From Treponema sp. (lineage in GTDB: Bacteria; Spirochaetota; Spirochaetia; Treponematales; Treponemataceae): a stretch of 35,540 nt of DNA. Of this stretch, positions 15,207-23,301 are shown piece after piece; position 1 is the stretch's first letter; each line of letters begins with the position of its first letter. The stretch is from contig JAGCVK010000036.1 of the NCBI GenBank assembly GCA_017962415.1, forward strand, positions 1-35,540, written 5' to 3'. The notes under the pieces were generated by a model that saw only the letters and a list, made by a program, of their open reading frames with translations, was not told where the DNA came from and did no database searches. Both the position numbers and the translations under genes were made by a program.

Positions 15207-15896
15207 ATGAAACTTTTGGTTATTAGTGATTTGCACGCGCATAACGAGGTGCTTGATAAAATGGACGCTCAGTTTGAGCAGGCTGACGCTGTAATTTTTG
15301 GCGGCGATTTTGCTGAATGTTTTAAACCGGAAACTGGAAAAGCGGCTCTTGAAAAACTTTGTTCTAAGCATGAAAATATTTTTGCGGTTCTTGGAAACTG
15401 CGATAACGAAGATTTTATGGAAGAGCTTGAAAATCAGGATATTTGTGTAGAAAAAGCTTTAGTGTTCCACGAAGGACTTGGTTTTGCCGGAAGTGGCGGC
15501 GGAACTCGTTTTACCGGAAAAACTGAATTTGAGCGCACAGAAGAAGAAGTTTTGAGCGATTTTGATATTGTTGTAAATTCGGCAGAACAGAGCGACGAAA
15601 GTCTTTGGCAGAGTTTGATTTTGATTAGTCATAATCCGCCGGTTGCTCAAAAACTTGATTCTTTTGACGGCGAGCATCACGCAGGAAGCCAGAAATTTAC
15701 TGATTTTATAAAAGAGCATAAGCCGCTTGCTGTGGTTTGCGGCCATATTCACGAAGGCGCTGGCATTGAAAAAATCGGAGAAACGGTTGTAATTAATCCG
15801 GGCTCTGTTGGTGAAGCAGGAACTTACGCCTGGCTTGAAGTTGCAAAAGACGGAAACGGCTGGAAAGTTGTTTCTTCTGAATTTTGCAAATTATAA
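15207..15896 (+). CDS. metallophosphoesterase (calcineurin-like)
   Basis: A 229-residue cytoplasmic phosphoesterase with two-metal-site motifs: DLHAH (8-12), GGDFAE (32-37), GNCDNE (63-68), SHNPP (near residue 146) and CGHIHEG (near 174). These correspond to the D-x-H, GD, GNHD/E and H...GHTH signatures of the YfcE/archaeal phosphodiesterase branch. All metal ligands appear present. Substrates of this group are varied (phosphodiesters, nucleotides), so no specific function is claimed. AAAGGAGA precedes the ATG. It follows hisC after a structured GC-rich spacer and ends just before an intrinsic terminator. Confidence 0.85.
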   Translation: MKLLVISDLHAHNEVLDKMDAQFEQADAVIFGGDFAECFKPETGKAALEKLCSKHENIFAVLGNCDNEDFMEELENQDICVEKALVFHEGLGFAGSGGGTRFTGKTEFERTEEEVLSDFDIVVNSAEQSDESLWQSLILISHNPPVAQKLDSFDGEHHAGSQKFTDFIKEHKPLAVVCGHIHEGAGIEKIGETVVINPGSVGEAGTYAWLEVAKDGNGWKVVSSEFCKL

Positions 15897-15908
15897 ATTA
15901 TAGTAAAG

Positions 15909-15949
15909 ACTCGGGCAAAACTTTTGTTAAACCCGAGTTTGTTTTTTTG
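15909..15949 (+). terminator. intrinsic terminator after the phosphoesterase gene
   Basis: ACTCGGG (15909-15915) pairs with CCCGAGT (15932-15938), and the loop contains a second small stem CAAAA/TTTTG. A T-rich tract at 15939-15949 follows. It closes the padR-hisC-phosphoesterase run on the plus strand. Confidence 0.82.
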
Positions 15950-15970
15950 TATTAAATTAGGAGTGGTTTA

Positions 15971-16909
15971 GTGAAAAAAAACTATAAAAAAGCAGTTTTG
16001 ATTTTGTCCGCATTTTTTATTGCTGCCGGAAGTTTTGCACAGTCTTCTTTTTCACATATCAGTCTTGTTACATTTCGTTCTGATTTAGATTTTACAATTG
16101 GCGAAGACACTCAGGCTTATACTGCCGAGCGTGAACTTCGGCCGTTTTCTATTAATCAATTTGAAACTACTTATACGCTTTGGCATTCGGTTCGCGTAAA
16201 AGCTGAAAAAATCGGCTATAATTTTGCAAATCCGGGCCAAGCTGGCTCAAACGGTAAACGCGCTGCAGCTCCAACTGATGACAATTATGCTCAACCGGTT
16301 ACGATGATTAACTGGTACGATGCTGTTGTGTGGTGCAATGCTTTGAGTGAGCTTCGCGGCAGAACGCCGTGTTACACTTACAACGGCGAAATTATTCGCG
16401 ATTCCGCCGATACGGCGGCCTGCGATTTGTGTGTTTGTGACTGGGAATGCGACGGTTTTCGGTTGCCGTGTGAGGCGGAATGGGAATATGCAGCCAGAAA
16501 AACTCGCGAAGGTATTCAGCGCGGCGACCTTGTGAGCGGGCAAAGCTCGGAGAACTCGGAAGAAGGGCTTTTGTACGCCTGGACTTTTGAGAACTCAAAA
16601 GAATCTCACAATGTTGGAACAGCAGGACTTCCTTTTGATCCTGGCGACCAGTCTTTGCCGGCAACCGGCAATGCAAACGCAGCAGGCCTTTTTGATATGA
16701 GCGGAAATGTTTTGGAATTCTGCTGGGATTGGTTTGAAGACTATACATCATCTAACACTTACGGCCCGGAAATTGGCTTTGAACGTGTAAGCCGCGGCGG
16801 CAGCTGGAGCGAATACACTATGTTTGTTTTTTCCGGCGACCGCTACAGCTACGACCCAAATGAATGCTACAACTATATGGGCTTTAGAATCTGCTGCACA
16901 GCCCGCTAA
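15971..16909 (+). CDS. secreted SUMF1/FGE-sulfatase-fold protein, lacking the catalytic cysteines
   Basis: A 312-residue exported protein: signal peptide MKKNYKKAVLILSAFFIAA, cleaved near SFAQ. The SUMF1 (formylglycine-generating-enzyme) fold is clear from FSINQFETTYTLWHSV, PVTMINWYDAVVWCNALSEL, FRLPCEAEWEYAAR, GNVLEFCWDWF and RVSRGGSW with a C-terminal MGFRICC. In true formylglycine-generating enzymes a Cys pair follows the RGGS motif; here that segment reads SWSEYTMFVFSGDR with no cysteine, so oxidase activity is unlikely and a binding or structural role is more probable. The GTG start at 15971 is chosen because GGAG lies about eight bases before it and the signal peptide begins there. No sulfatase gene is adjacent. 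Confidence 0.85.
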   Translation: MKKNYKKAVLILSAFFIAAGSFAQSSFSHISLVTFRSDLDFTIGEDTQAYTAERELRPFSINQFETTYTLWHSVRVKAEKIGYNFANPGQAGSNGKRAAAPTDDNYAQPVTMINWYDAVVWCNALSELRGRTPCYTYNGEIIRDSADTAACDLCVCDWECDGFRLPCEAEWEYAARKTREGIQRGDLVSGQSSENSEEGLLYAWTFENSKESHNVGTAGLPFDPGDQSLPATGNANAAGLFDMSGNVLEFCWDWFEDYTSSNTYGPEIGFERVSRGGSWSEYTMFVFSGDRYSYDPNECYNYMGFRICCTAR

Positions 16910-16928
16910 GATCGGCAAGCATCGCCCG

Positions 16929-17981
16929 CTAGTTATTCAGTTTCTTTTCCTGCTTTTTGATTTTTCTTGTTTCTGCCTTTAGTTTTTGCTTTTGTTTATG
17001 ATTCATTTTCTTTGCTTTTCGGAATGCTCCTATTGTTTTTTTGTTAAAATTGAGCATCCAACTGCAAAGGAATACTGAAACAAGACATATTACTGTTGCA
17101 ATTATAACTGGAATGTAACCGGGCAAATCATCAAACGGAAGTTTAAAGTTCATTCCAAAGAAACTTGTTACAAATGTTGGCGCCATCATTACAAGGTTAA
17201 TAATTGCAAGTTTTTTCATTACAACGTTCAAGTTGTTTGAAATTACCGAAGAATAAGCGTCCATTACGCCAAAAAGAATGTTTGCATAAGTATCGGCCAT
17301 TTCTATAGCCTGGCGGTTATCGATTGTAACACCTTCAACAAAATCAAGGTCATCTTCATCAAATTTAATAAGGCGTGTGCTCTTCATTTTCATAAGAAGC
17401 AGCGAATTACTTTTGAGCGAAGTTGTAAAGTAAACAAGCGATTTTTCGAGGCCGAGCATGAGAATAATTTCTTTATTTTCAATTTCGAGCCGCATTTCGT
17501 TTTGTATGCTTGTAGAACGGCGATTTATTTCCTTAAGGTAACGCAAAAAGTTTAAGTTTGCGCGGTTCATAATATGAACGATAAAAGACGGAAAATCATT
17601 TAATCGGACATTTCGCACGCGGTTTGAACCAAAATCCTTGAGAACTTCGCAATCTGTCCAGCAAAGTGTGATAATTGTGCGGCCTTTTACGATAATACCG
17701 ATTGGAACTGTAAAATATGGCGTTTCTGCCGAAGGATCGTAAACTGGAACGCGGACAATTGTAAGTATATAACCTGAATCACCGTCTTCTATTCGAGAAA
17801 GTTCATCTGGGTCTAAAATATCAAGAATATGATCCTGTTCAATCTGATATTCTTCCTGCAAAAAAGCAGTTTCGTCGCGAGTTACATTTCGCGCGTCTAT
17901 CCAAAGAGGAAGTTTTGTATTTATTTCATCTTTTTTGGTCTTAGAAAACTGGCCGTCAATCTGCTGCCAATAAGTAATCAT
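16929..17981 (-). CDS. corA: CorA-family magnesium channel
   Basis: A 350-residue inner-membrane channel for Mg2+ (some members carry Co2+/Ni2+ or zinc). The large N-terminal soluble domain is followed by a long helix and two C-terminal membrane segments (about 258-278 and 287-310), joined by the selectivity motif FFGMNF (274-279, GMN at 276-278). The basic C-terminal tail (NHKQKQKLKAETRKIKKQEKK) is cytoplasmic. GAGG lies six bases before the ATG. The gene converges with the SUMF1 gene, 19 bases apart. Upstream is an unusual leader with its own promoter, a 23-codon ORF and competing hairpins, which suggests control after transcription starts, probably by Mg2+ or translation state. Confidence 0.9.
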   Translation of the reverse strand: MITYWQQIDGQFSKTKKDEINTKLPLWIDARNVTRDETAFLQEEYQIEQDHILDILDPDELSRIEDGDSGYILTIVRVPVYDPSAETPYFTVPIGIIVKGRTIITLCWTDCEVLKDFGSNRVRNVRLNDFPSFIVHIMNRANLNFLRYLKEINRRSTSIQNEMRLEIENKEIILMLGLEKSLVYFTTSLKSNSLLLMKMKSTRLIKFDEDDLDFVEGVTIDNRQAIEMADTYANILFGVMDAYSSVISNNLNVVMKKLAIINLVMMAPTFVTSFFGMNFKLPFDDLPGYIPVIIATVICLVSVFLCSWMLNFNKKTIGAFRKAKKMNHKQKQKLKAETRKIKKQEKKLNN

Positions 17982-18010
17982 AATGAACCTCGTTTAAAAT
18001 CTTTTGTGAG

Positions 18011-18123
18011 GCCTTCTGACATTTTAAGTAAGAGTATTAAAAAAGATTTGTCAGGAGGCTTAAAATTGTGATTATTGAACGTATGGGATAACTCGAACCA
18101 CTGTCCATAGACAAACCTCCTGA
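18011..18123 (-). promoter_or_regulatory. corA leader with mutually exclusive RNA hairpins
   Basis: On the mRNA, TCAGGAGG (18116-18123, ribosome-binding site of the leader ORF) is perfectly complementary to CCTCCTGA (18051-18058, within leader codons 18-20). The same CCTCCTGACA segment can instead pair with TGTCAGAAGG just downstream of the leader ORF (18012-18021), 10 of 11 bp with one C-A mismatch. The following CCTC could pair with the corA ribosome-binding site GAGG (17988-17991). Only one structure can form at a time, so leader translation could decide access to the corA start or termination. I see no terminator with a T tract, so Rho or translational control is more likely than intrinsic attenuation. 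Confidence 0.6.
18037..18108 (-). CDS. 23-codon leader peptide ORF upstream of corA
   Basis: ATG at 18108 follows a perfect AGGAGG (18116-18121) at seven-base spacing, the best ribosome-binding site in the window. The peptide starts MDSGSSYPIR, continues with a hydrophobic SIITILSLL stretch and ends LTNLF before TAA, 55 bases ahead of the corA ATG. It could be a regulatory leader peptide or a tiny membrane protein. In Salmonella, corA and mgtA have translated leader ORFs (corL, mgtL) that couple translation to Rho-dependent termination, a comparable layout. Sequence similarity to those peptides is not claimed. Confidence 0.62.
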   Translation of the reverse strand: MDSGSSYPIRSIITILSLLTNLF

Positions 18124-18144
18124 AAAAATTGAACTAACTTTTAT

Positions 18145-18173
18145 ATTTTAGTGCATTGTAAAAAAGAGTTCAA
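18145..18173 (-). promoter_or_regulatory. promoter of the leader ORF-corA unit
   Basis: Minus strand TTGAAC (18168-18173), exactly 17 bases, then TAAAAT (18145-18150). The start would fall near 18138, 15-20 bases before the leader ribosome-binding site, giving a corA leader of about 157 bases. Confidence 0.58.
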
Positions 18174-18258
18174 GAAAATCTGTATTTTTCAGTTTTAGTT
18201 TTCGCGTTTTTAGGATTCAAGACTTTAAAAATAAAGACTTATGATATAAAATAATAAT

Positions 18259-20181
18259 ATGGCAACATCATCTAATTTAAGTTCAATTATAAGATTCTAC
18301 GCAGAAAAACAAAAATCGCCTTTTATTGATTTAAAAGAATTCTGTGCCTATGTAAAACGTTATGCAGAACATCATGTTGAAGAACAGGCCGACCTTGTAA
18401 AATATCTTGGCGACCCAACGAGTACTGTCGTTGCCGAATTGCAAGGACTTTCCGAAAAACATCTTGTAGCTGTAATTAATGCAAATAACAAAAAAACGAT
18501 TGTTTCTATTTCATATTTTTCTGTAAAATACGCAAATCATTTTAAAGAAATTATGAAAAATGAGGCTTTGCCCTACCCTTTAATAACTGATTTGCCAAAA
18601 CTTTTTCCAACTCAGATTTTGGAGCATAAAGTTATCGGGCAGTATATTCCTTCTTTGATTTCTAAAGATAATTCGAAATCGCCGCTTTTATATCTTCTTG
18701 AATTTAACCGCGATTTACCTGCAATGGTTTTGCCAGCTTGTGTTCCAATCAATGTTCTTCTTGATACTGCTCAGCAAAAAGTTAGAAAGATTCTCAAAAA
18801 AGAAGAATTTCACGATTATTTTCTAAAAAAACTTCGCAGCACTAATCCAACTAAAGAAATTTCAATTCGCAATTTTTACGCAAATTTTGTTGATACTGAA
18901 AATTATCAGTTTGCTGAATTTACTGAAGGCGATGATTATTATATTTGGAATCAAACTTTGTATTATATTCGCCAGGATTATGAAAAAATTCAGGATAGAA
19001 CTGTTGAAGATACAAATATGCTTCAGGCTATTCAGATTTTGGAAATTCACAGCACTTTCTTAAAAGATCAGTTTCAAAACGAAAAAAAACGCAGCGAAGC
19101 AATCAAGGCGCTCGAAACAAATCTTGCAAAGCCGCCTTATTTTTATTCAATGCCGCAAATCATCAAATTCCAGGATCAAAGCGGCCGCGTGCTTTACGGC
19201 CAATACACAGAAGAAGATCTTAAAGAGTATCTTCAAAAAATGACAACCGAAGGTGCTGCAAACGAACTTCCGCCAATGCTTGTTTTTAAAATTGATTCAG
19301 GAACTCGCTATTACGTTTTCAAGAAAAAAGTAAAGCAGGTTGTTGTGCGACTTTGTAACGAAGCTCACGATTCTATCGAAAAATATCTTGAAGACAGCTG
19401 GTACACTCACCTTTTGCATTTTGAACGACTTCCTGAAATGACAAATGCTTCCGAATTTGAAAATTGTCTTCGCGGCCTTGTAGAAAAAAATTCGCCAATT
19501 TTATATGCGCTTTTGAATGCAAATTTTATGAATCTTTTGTCTTACGAGCATGATGATGAAGATGATAATCTTGATGCGTTCAGACTTTTTGCCGATGGAA
19601 AACTTTTGCCTTACAGCGATCTTTTGATGCTTAGAAACTCAAAAATTCTTGCTAATGCAAAATCGCTGCTTCCGTTCTATTATTTAGTACCGGTTCTTTC
19701 CTGGTTTGTAAGCCTTTTCAGTTCAAAAAAGAAAGGAAAAAAGCAAAGACAACTCGCGCAAAAAACAATTCAAACTGAAATTTTTAAGGCCGAAGAAGAA
19801 ACTACCGAAGAAAAAAAATCTTCTGGGCCAAAACTTACAAAAACGCAGGCTCTTGCTTCAAAAGCAAAAGAAGTTTCTTCAGATCTTATTCCAGAAGGCT
19901 CAAGTCTCGACCGCGAGCTTGATTTTCTTTTGAAACAATGGAACAGAATGATTTCAAAAGAAGCCTACAATAATCTTACTGATGATGTAAACGCGCTTAT
20001 TCGTGATTACACTCGAAAAGTTGTAAAAACGCTAACTTCCACAAGTTTTACCCGCGAGCGCATTGAAAATCTTGCAAAAACGCTTGTAAATACTCCAAAT
20101 ATGCAAAAAATCAAAGATGAAAAAGCATTGAATGAGTATGTTGTACTTTATATGCTAAGGCTCATCAGTAATTTTTCTTAA
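18259..20181 (+). CDS. unrecognised 640-residue protein, probably spirochete-specific
   Basis: I do not recognise the family. The 640-residue product has no signal peptide and is mostly helical. Residues 1-460 contain several KxxxxLxxxL-like segments and a conserved-looking block FYANFVDTENYQFAEFTEGDD. A single hydrophobic segment lies near residues 474-491 (LPFYYLVPVLSWFVSLF) followed by a basic SSKKKGKKQRQ patch and a Lys/Glu-rich linker (residues 498-550), so it may associate with the membrane. The ATG lacks a ribosome-binding site; a TAAAAT (18247-18252) stands exactly six bases before it, as in other likely leaderless genes here. The divergent neighbour is the corA leader. The gene is followed by copy A of the shared element and ssb. 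Confidence 0.82.
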   Translation: MATSSNLSSIIRFYAEKQKSPFIDLKEFCAYVKRYAEHHVEEQADLVKYLGDPTSTVVAELQGLSEKHLVAVINANNKKTIVSISYFSVKYANHFKEIMKNEALPYPLITDLPKLFPTQILEHKVIGQYIPSLISKDNSKSPLLYLLEFNRDLPAMVLPACVPINVLLDTAQQKVRKILKKEEFHDYFLKKLRSTNPTKEISIRNFYANFVDTENYQFAEFTEGDDYYIWNQTLYYIRQDYEKIQDRTVEDTNMLQAIQILEIHSTFLKDQFQNEKKRSEAIKALETNLAKPPYFYSMPQIIKFQDQSGRVLYGQYTEEDLKEYLQKMTTEGAANELPPMLVFKIDSGTRYYVFKKKVKQVVVRLCNEAHDSIEKYLEDSWYTHLLHFERLPEMTNASEFENCLRGLVEKNSPILYALLNANFMNLLSYEHDDEDDNLDAFRLFADGKLLPYSDLLMLRNSKILANAKSLLPFYYLVPVLSWFVSLFSSKKKGKKQRQLAQKTIQTEIFKAEEETTEEKKSSGPKLTKTQALASKAKEVSSDLIPEGSSLDRELDFLLKQWNRMISKEAYNNLTDDVNALIRDYTRKVVKTLTSTSFTRERIENLAKTLVNTPNMQKIKDEKALNEYVVLYMLRLISNFS

Positions 20182-20222
20182 GACTTAAGATTTTTGCTTT
20201 TTTTTCTGATTTTTCTCGCAAA

Positions 20223-20261
20223 TTTTGTCCAAAAACGAATATCAGGGCAATTATATATATG
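20223..20261 (+). promoter_or_regulatory. shared upstream element, copy A (toward ssb)
   Basis: TTTTGTCCAAAAACGAATAT (20223-20242) followed by GG, AA and TTATATATATG, after a T-rich tract. It matches copy B at 10594-10631 (minus) almost throughout, and copy C at 24601-24641 (minus) more loosely. It ends 70 bases before the ssb start. GGCCGGAAA appears downstream (20292-20300), as in copy B. Confidence 0.5.
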
Positions 20262-20331
20262 TGCAGTTTTTTTATTTGCATTATGATTGCCCGGCCGGAA
20301 ATCATTTACATTTTATTTTCGAGGTTGTGCC

Positions 20332-20808
20332 ATGAACCAGTTAAATTCGTTGATTTTGGAAGGAAATCTTGTTCGCGATGCCGTTCTTTTAGAACCATCA
20401 CCAGGATTTAAAAAATGCGTTTTCACAGTTGGAGTAAATCGATTTTACAAAAACAAAAATAATGAAGATGTAAATGAAGTGTCGTTCTTTGATATAGAAG
20501 GCTACGGCAAAATCGCAGAATATTGTGAACAAAAAGGAAAAAAAGGGCGCGGAGTCCGCGTTGTTGGAAGGCTAAAGCAAGATGTCTGGAAAAATACGGA
20601 AGGCAAAAGCAATAGCAGAATCTACGTTGTTGCAGAACATATTGAATATAAGCCTGCAAAGAAAATCCCCGAAGACCAGGAAACTTCCGAAACAGGCAAA
20701 AACAGTTTTTCTCCTGAACAAAAAGGATTAAAACCGGCCTCGCAGCTACAAGCAAAACTTCAACCTCAAAAAGAAAAAGTTCTTGTTGAAGAAGAAGCAG
20801 TCTTTTAA
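20332..20808 (+). CDS. ssb: single-stranded DNA-binding protein
   Basis: A 158-residue OB-fold SSB that coats single-stranded DNA in replication, repair or uptake. The domain spans about residues 1-105 (MNQLNSLILEGNLVRDAVL, FTVGVNRFY, VSFFDIEGYGKIAEYC, GVRVVGRLKQDVW, RIYVVAEHIEYKP). A flexible Gln/Lys-rich tail ends EEEAVF, acidic like the interaction tip of other SSBs but not the standard DDDIPF. ATG at 20332 is chosen because GAGG lies seven bases before it and the SSB fold begins there; a TTG at 20287 would add 15 unlikely residues. It stands alone rather than between rpsF and rpsR, so it may be a second SSB paralogue, as competence-induced SSBs are in other bacteria. Confidence 0.9.
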   Translation: MNQLNSLILEGNLVRDAVLLEPSPGFKKCVFTVGVNRFYKNKNNEDVNEVSFFDIEGYGKIAEYCEQKGKKGRGVRVVGRLKQDVWKNTEGKSNSRIYVVAEHIEYKPAKKIPEDQETSETGKNSFSPEQKGLKPASQLQAKLQPQKEKVLVEEEAVF

Positions 20809-20835
20809 TAAAAAAATATAGTAAACGATTTTTTT

Positions 20836-20914
20836 ATTGACGCATTTTTACTTTGCAAAGAGTGCTCAAAATCAAACAATACCGCAAACGGCATTGTTTG
20901 ATTGACGCATTTTT
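20836..20914. repeat. paired 14-base repeat and 11-bp inverted repeat after ssb
   Basis: ATTGACGCATTTTT occurs twice (20836-20849 and 20901-20914). Between them is an 11-bp perfect inverted repeat AATCAAACAAT/ATTGTTTGATT (20870-20880 and 20893-20903) around a 12-base loop. Only moderate T runs follow, so it is a weak terminator candidate for ssb; it may instead be a small repeat unit. Confidence 0.5.
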
Positions 20915-20921
20915 GATTCTC

Positions 20922-20950
20922 AAAAAAAAAAGCCGGCTTACAGCCGGCAT
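20922..20950 (-). terminator. intrinsic terminator of the U32 gene, possibly shared with ssb
   Basis: On the minus strand GCCGGCT (20942-20948) pairs with AGCCGGC (20932-20938) around a 3-base loop, followed by a ten-base T tract (20922-20931). On the plus strand the hairpin is followed by TTTT CG TTTT, so it may also stop ssb transcripts. Confidence 0.85.
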
Positions 20951-20957
20951 TTTCGTT

Positions 20958-23258
20958 TTAGCGGCGCTTTCCGCCACGAGAGTTTTGGCGACCACCATTT
21001 TTTCTATTTGATGAAGATTTGCCGCGTTCCTGGCGTGCAGCGCCAGAACCAGAAGTTGTTGCGGCCTTTCTTGCAGCAGCACGCTCAGCAGCAAGTTTAT
21101 ATTCTTCTATCTGTTGTGGAGAATAAAAACCGTCTTTCCAGTTAAAACGCGAAACTCCAGGAAGCGGCTGCCCCTTTATCATAGAAGTAGAAACAGCTTT
21201 TATCTGACTGCGCGAAACTTTCGTTTTTGAAAAATCTACCAAGATTCTCTTGAAACCAGAACCTGTAATAAAGTCCGTTTTATCAGTAATAGCAAATGGC
21301 TCTTCTGGCATTACAAAAGAACCGTCCGCTGTTGAATTCACTTTGAAAACAGAACCTTCTTTATCTTCAAAATAAGTAAAATCATAATCAGAAGGAAGTT
21401 TAAAACGCATACGGAAAAGAGCCGGGTACGCAAAAACTGGAACAAGCACGCGAGCACGAACATTCTGCTCCCACGTTGCTTCAAGATTGCGGCGAGAATT
21501 TTCGTAAGGCATAATAAATGCACCAACATTCTGATTTTCAAGCCAGCTTACAGCCCAGCGATTAAATGTATAAAGGTAAGGGCCTGCAATTACATTTACT
21601 TTGCTATCCTTTAACATTTGAAGATGTGCAATATTATTTGCCACAAAACTTGTATAACCGTCTGAAATCAACTGTTCAAGTTCAGTCTTAAGTTTATCTT
21701 CCTGCGCAGCAGAACAGAAAGGATCAAGCGAAATAAAAATCTGCTTTTTTGAAAATGGCAAAACAGTTTTATGATTCAATAAATCATAAGAAGTTTCGCT
21801 GTTATACTCAAGAATTACACGCACCGGCTTAAGTCCCTGAACTGCAAATAAATCCTGAATAGAAGAAACCTGAGCGTAAATACCTTCCGGGAAATATGAA
21901 AGCTCTTTTGCAGCAACTGGTGTTACATCAAGAATAGGAAGCCGTTCATCTTTAGGCTGCTTTCGGTAGCGGCCAAGATCATTTGGAAGAACTCTGTTAT
22001 AACGCTTTGAGCCAGCTTTAATCTGCAAAAGATATACTTCATCTCCAACAGAAAAACCGCCAGGAATATCAATCCAGCGTTTTGTACCGTCATCTTCAAC
22101 TTCAACAGAATGAACCTTGTGGCTCACGCGGCCAGTATCATCTTTTTTATGCAAGCGGATAGAATCGCCCGGATCAGGATCATAAGAGCCGCCTTTTAGC
22201 AATGCCATTTGAATATGACGTTGTTCATCAGGAGCATCAGCGGAAATAGTTTCGTTAATTGCTGCAACAAGCTCTTTTGGAGCAGGCTTTATTGAAGAAA
22301 TCTTTCCAAGATAAATACCAGTTCCACCAGCCTGATCTGGATTCAAAATCTTTGCAGCTGCATTATCAACGCCTTCTTCAAGACTTTTAAAACCATACCA
22401 GTAATTTGTTTTTGTACGCGCAAAATCAGAAGCAAGCATACGCTTACCGGCTGCAATTGCGCCTTTTTTATCTTCTTTATAATGATCAATAACATAACGG
22501 TATGCCGAAACAACACTTCCAACATACTCGGCACTTTTCATACGGCCTTCAATTTTGAATGAATCAACGCCAGCTTCAATAAGGTCTGGAATCTGGTCGA
22601 TAAGCTGCAAATCACAAGGCGAAAAATAATAGCCCTGACGCACACCGCCTGGAACTTCTGCCGTATAATAGCGGCGGCAAGCCTGTGTACACATACCGCG
22701 GTTAGCAGATTTTCCCCCGAGAAAACTTGAAAAAAGACAAAGTCCACTTTCACTTACGCAAAGTGCGCCATGCACAAATACTTCAAGCTCAGCACCAGTT
22801 TCGGCCTTAATTTTTTTGATTTCATCAAGACCAAGCTCGCGAGCCAAAACCATGCGCTTTACGCCGCAGCCCTGAAGCAACTTTACAGCAGAAGCGCTTT
22901 CAACGTTCATTTGAGTAGAAGCATGCAGCTCAAGATTTGGAAAAAATTCCTGAGCCATACGCATTATAGCATAATCCTGCACAATAAGACCGTCTGGCCC
23001 TACTTCATTCAAATAAGAGAGAAAACGATATAAGCGCTCTGTTTCACGCTCTTCGCAAACTGTGTTTACAGTTACATACACTTTCTTCTGCTTTTTGTGC
23101 AGACTTTCTACGGCCGCTTCAAACTGATTCCATGCAAAATTTGAAGTTCGCATTCGCGCATTAAAACTACGCAAACCAAGATATACAGCGTCCGCACCTT
23201 CGCCAATTGCAGCGTCAAGTGATTCAATATTTCCCGCAGGGGCTAATAATTCTACCAT
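20958..23258 (-). CDS. large U32-family protein (RlhA/TrhP-like), with a basic C-terminal tail
   Basis: A 766-residue cytoplasmic member of the U32 'peptidase' family, whose characterised members mostly modify RNA (RlhA, TrhP) or quinones (UbiU/V) rather than cut proteins. The TIM-barrel part starts ELLAPAGNIESLDAAIGEGADAVYLG; HASTQMNVES and FVHGALCVSESGLCLFSSFLGG follow. Cysteines 167, 174, 190, 194 and 215 (GMCTQAC, SPCDL) suit a [4Fe-4S] cluster. The region after about residue 300 corresponds to the long RlhA-type extension. Residues about 723-766 are a Ser/Gly/Arg/Lys tail (QERGKSSSNRKNGGR, ending GGKRR) that suggests RNA or ribosome binding. A 23S rRNA hydroxylase role is plausible but inferred. 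Confidence 0.87.
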   Translation of the reverse strand: MVELLAPAGNIESLDAAIGEGADAVYLGLRSFNARMRTSNFAWNQFEAAVESLHKKQKKVYVTVNTVCEERETERLYRFLSYLNEVGPDGLIVQDYAIMRMAQEFFPNLELHASTQMNVESASAVKLLQGCGVKRMVLARELGLDEIKKIKAETGAELEVFVHGALCVSESGLCLFSSFLGGKSANRGMCTQACRRYYTAEVPGGVRQGYYFSPCDLQLIDQIPDLIEAGVDSFKIEGRMKSAEYVGSVVSAYRYVIDHYKEDKKGAIAAGKRMLASDFARTKTNYWYGFKSLEEGVDNAAAKILNPDQAGGTGIYLGKISSIKPAPKELVAAINETISADAPDEQRHIQMALLKGGSYDPDPGDSIRLHKKDDTGRVSHKVHSVEVEDDGTKRWIDIPGGFSVGDEVYLLQIKAGSKRYNRVLPNDLGRYRKQPKDERLPILDVTPVAAKELSYFPEGIYAQVSSIQDLFAVQGLKPVRVILEYNSETSYDLLNHKTVLPFSKKQIFISLDPFCSAAQEDKLKTELEQLISDGYTSFVANNIAHLQMLKDSKVNVIAGPYLYTFNRWAVSWLENQNVGAFIMPYENSRRNLEATWEQNVRARVLVPVFAYPALFRMRFKLPSDYDFTYFEDKEGSVFKVNSTADGSFVMPEEPFAITDKTDFITGSGFKRILVDFSKTKVSRSQIKAVSTSMIKGQPLPGVSRFNWKDGFYSPQQIEEYKLAAERAAARKAATTSGSGAARQERGKSSSNRKNGGRQNSRGGKRR

Positions 23259-23301
23259 ATTGGGAAATATATCATATTAATAACTATTTTTAAAGCATAA
23301 C

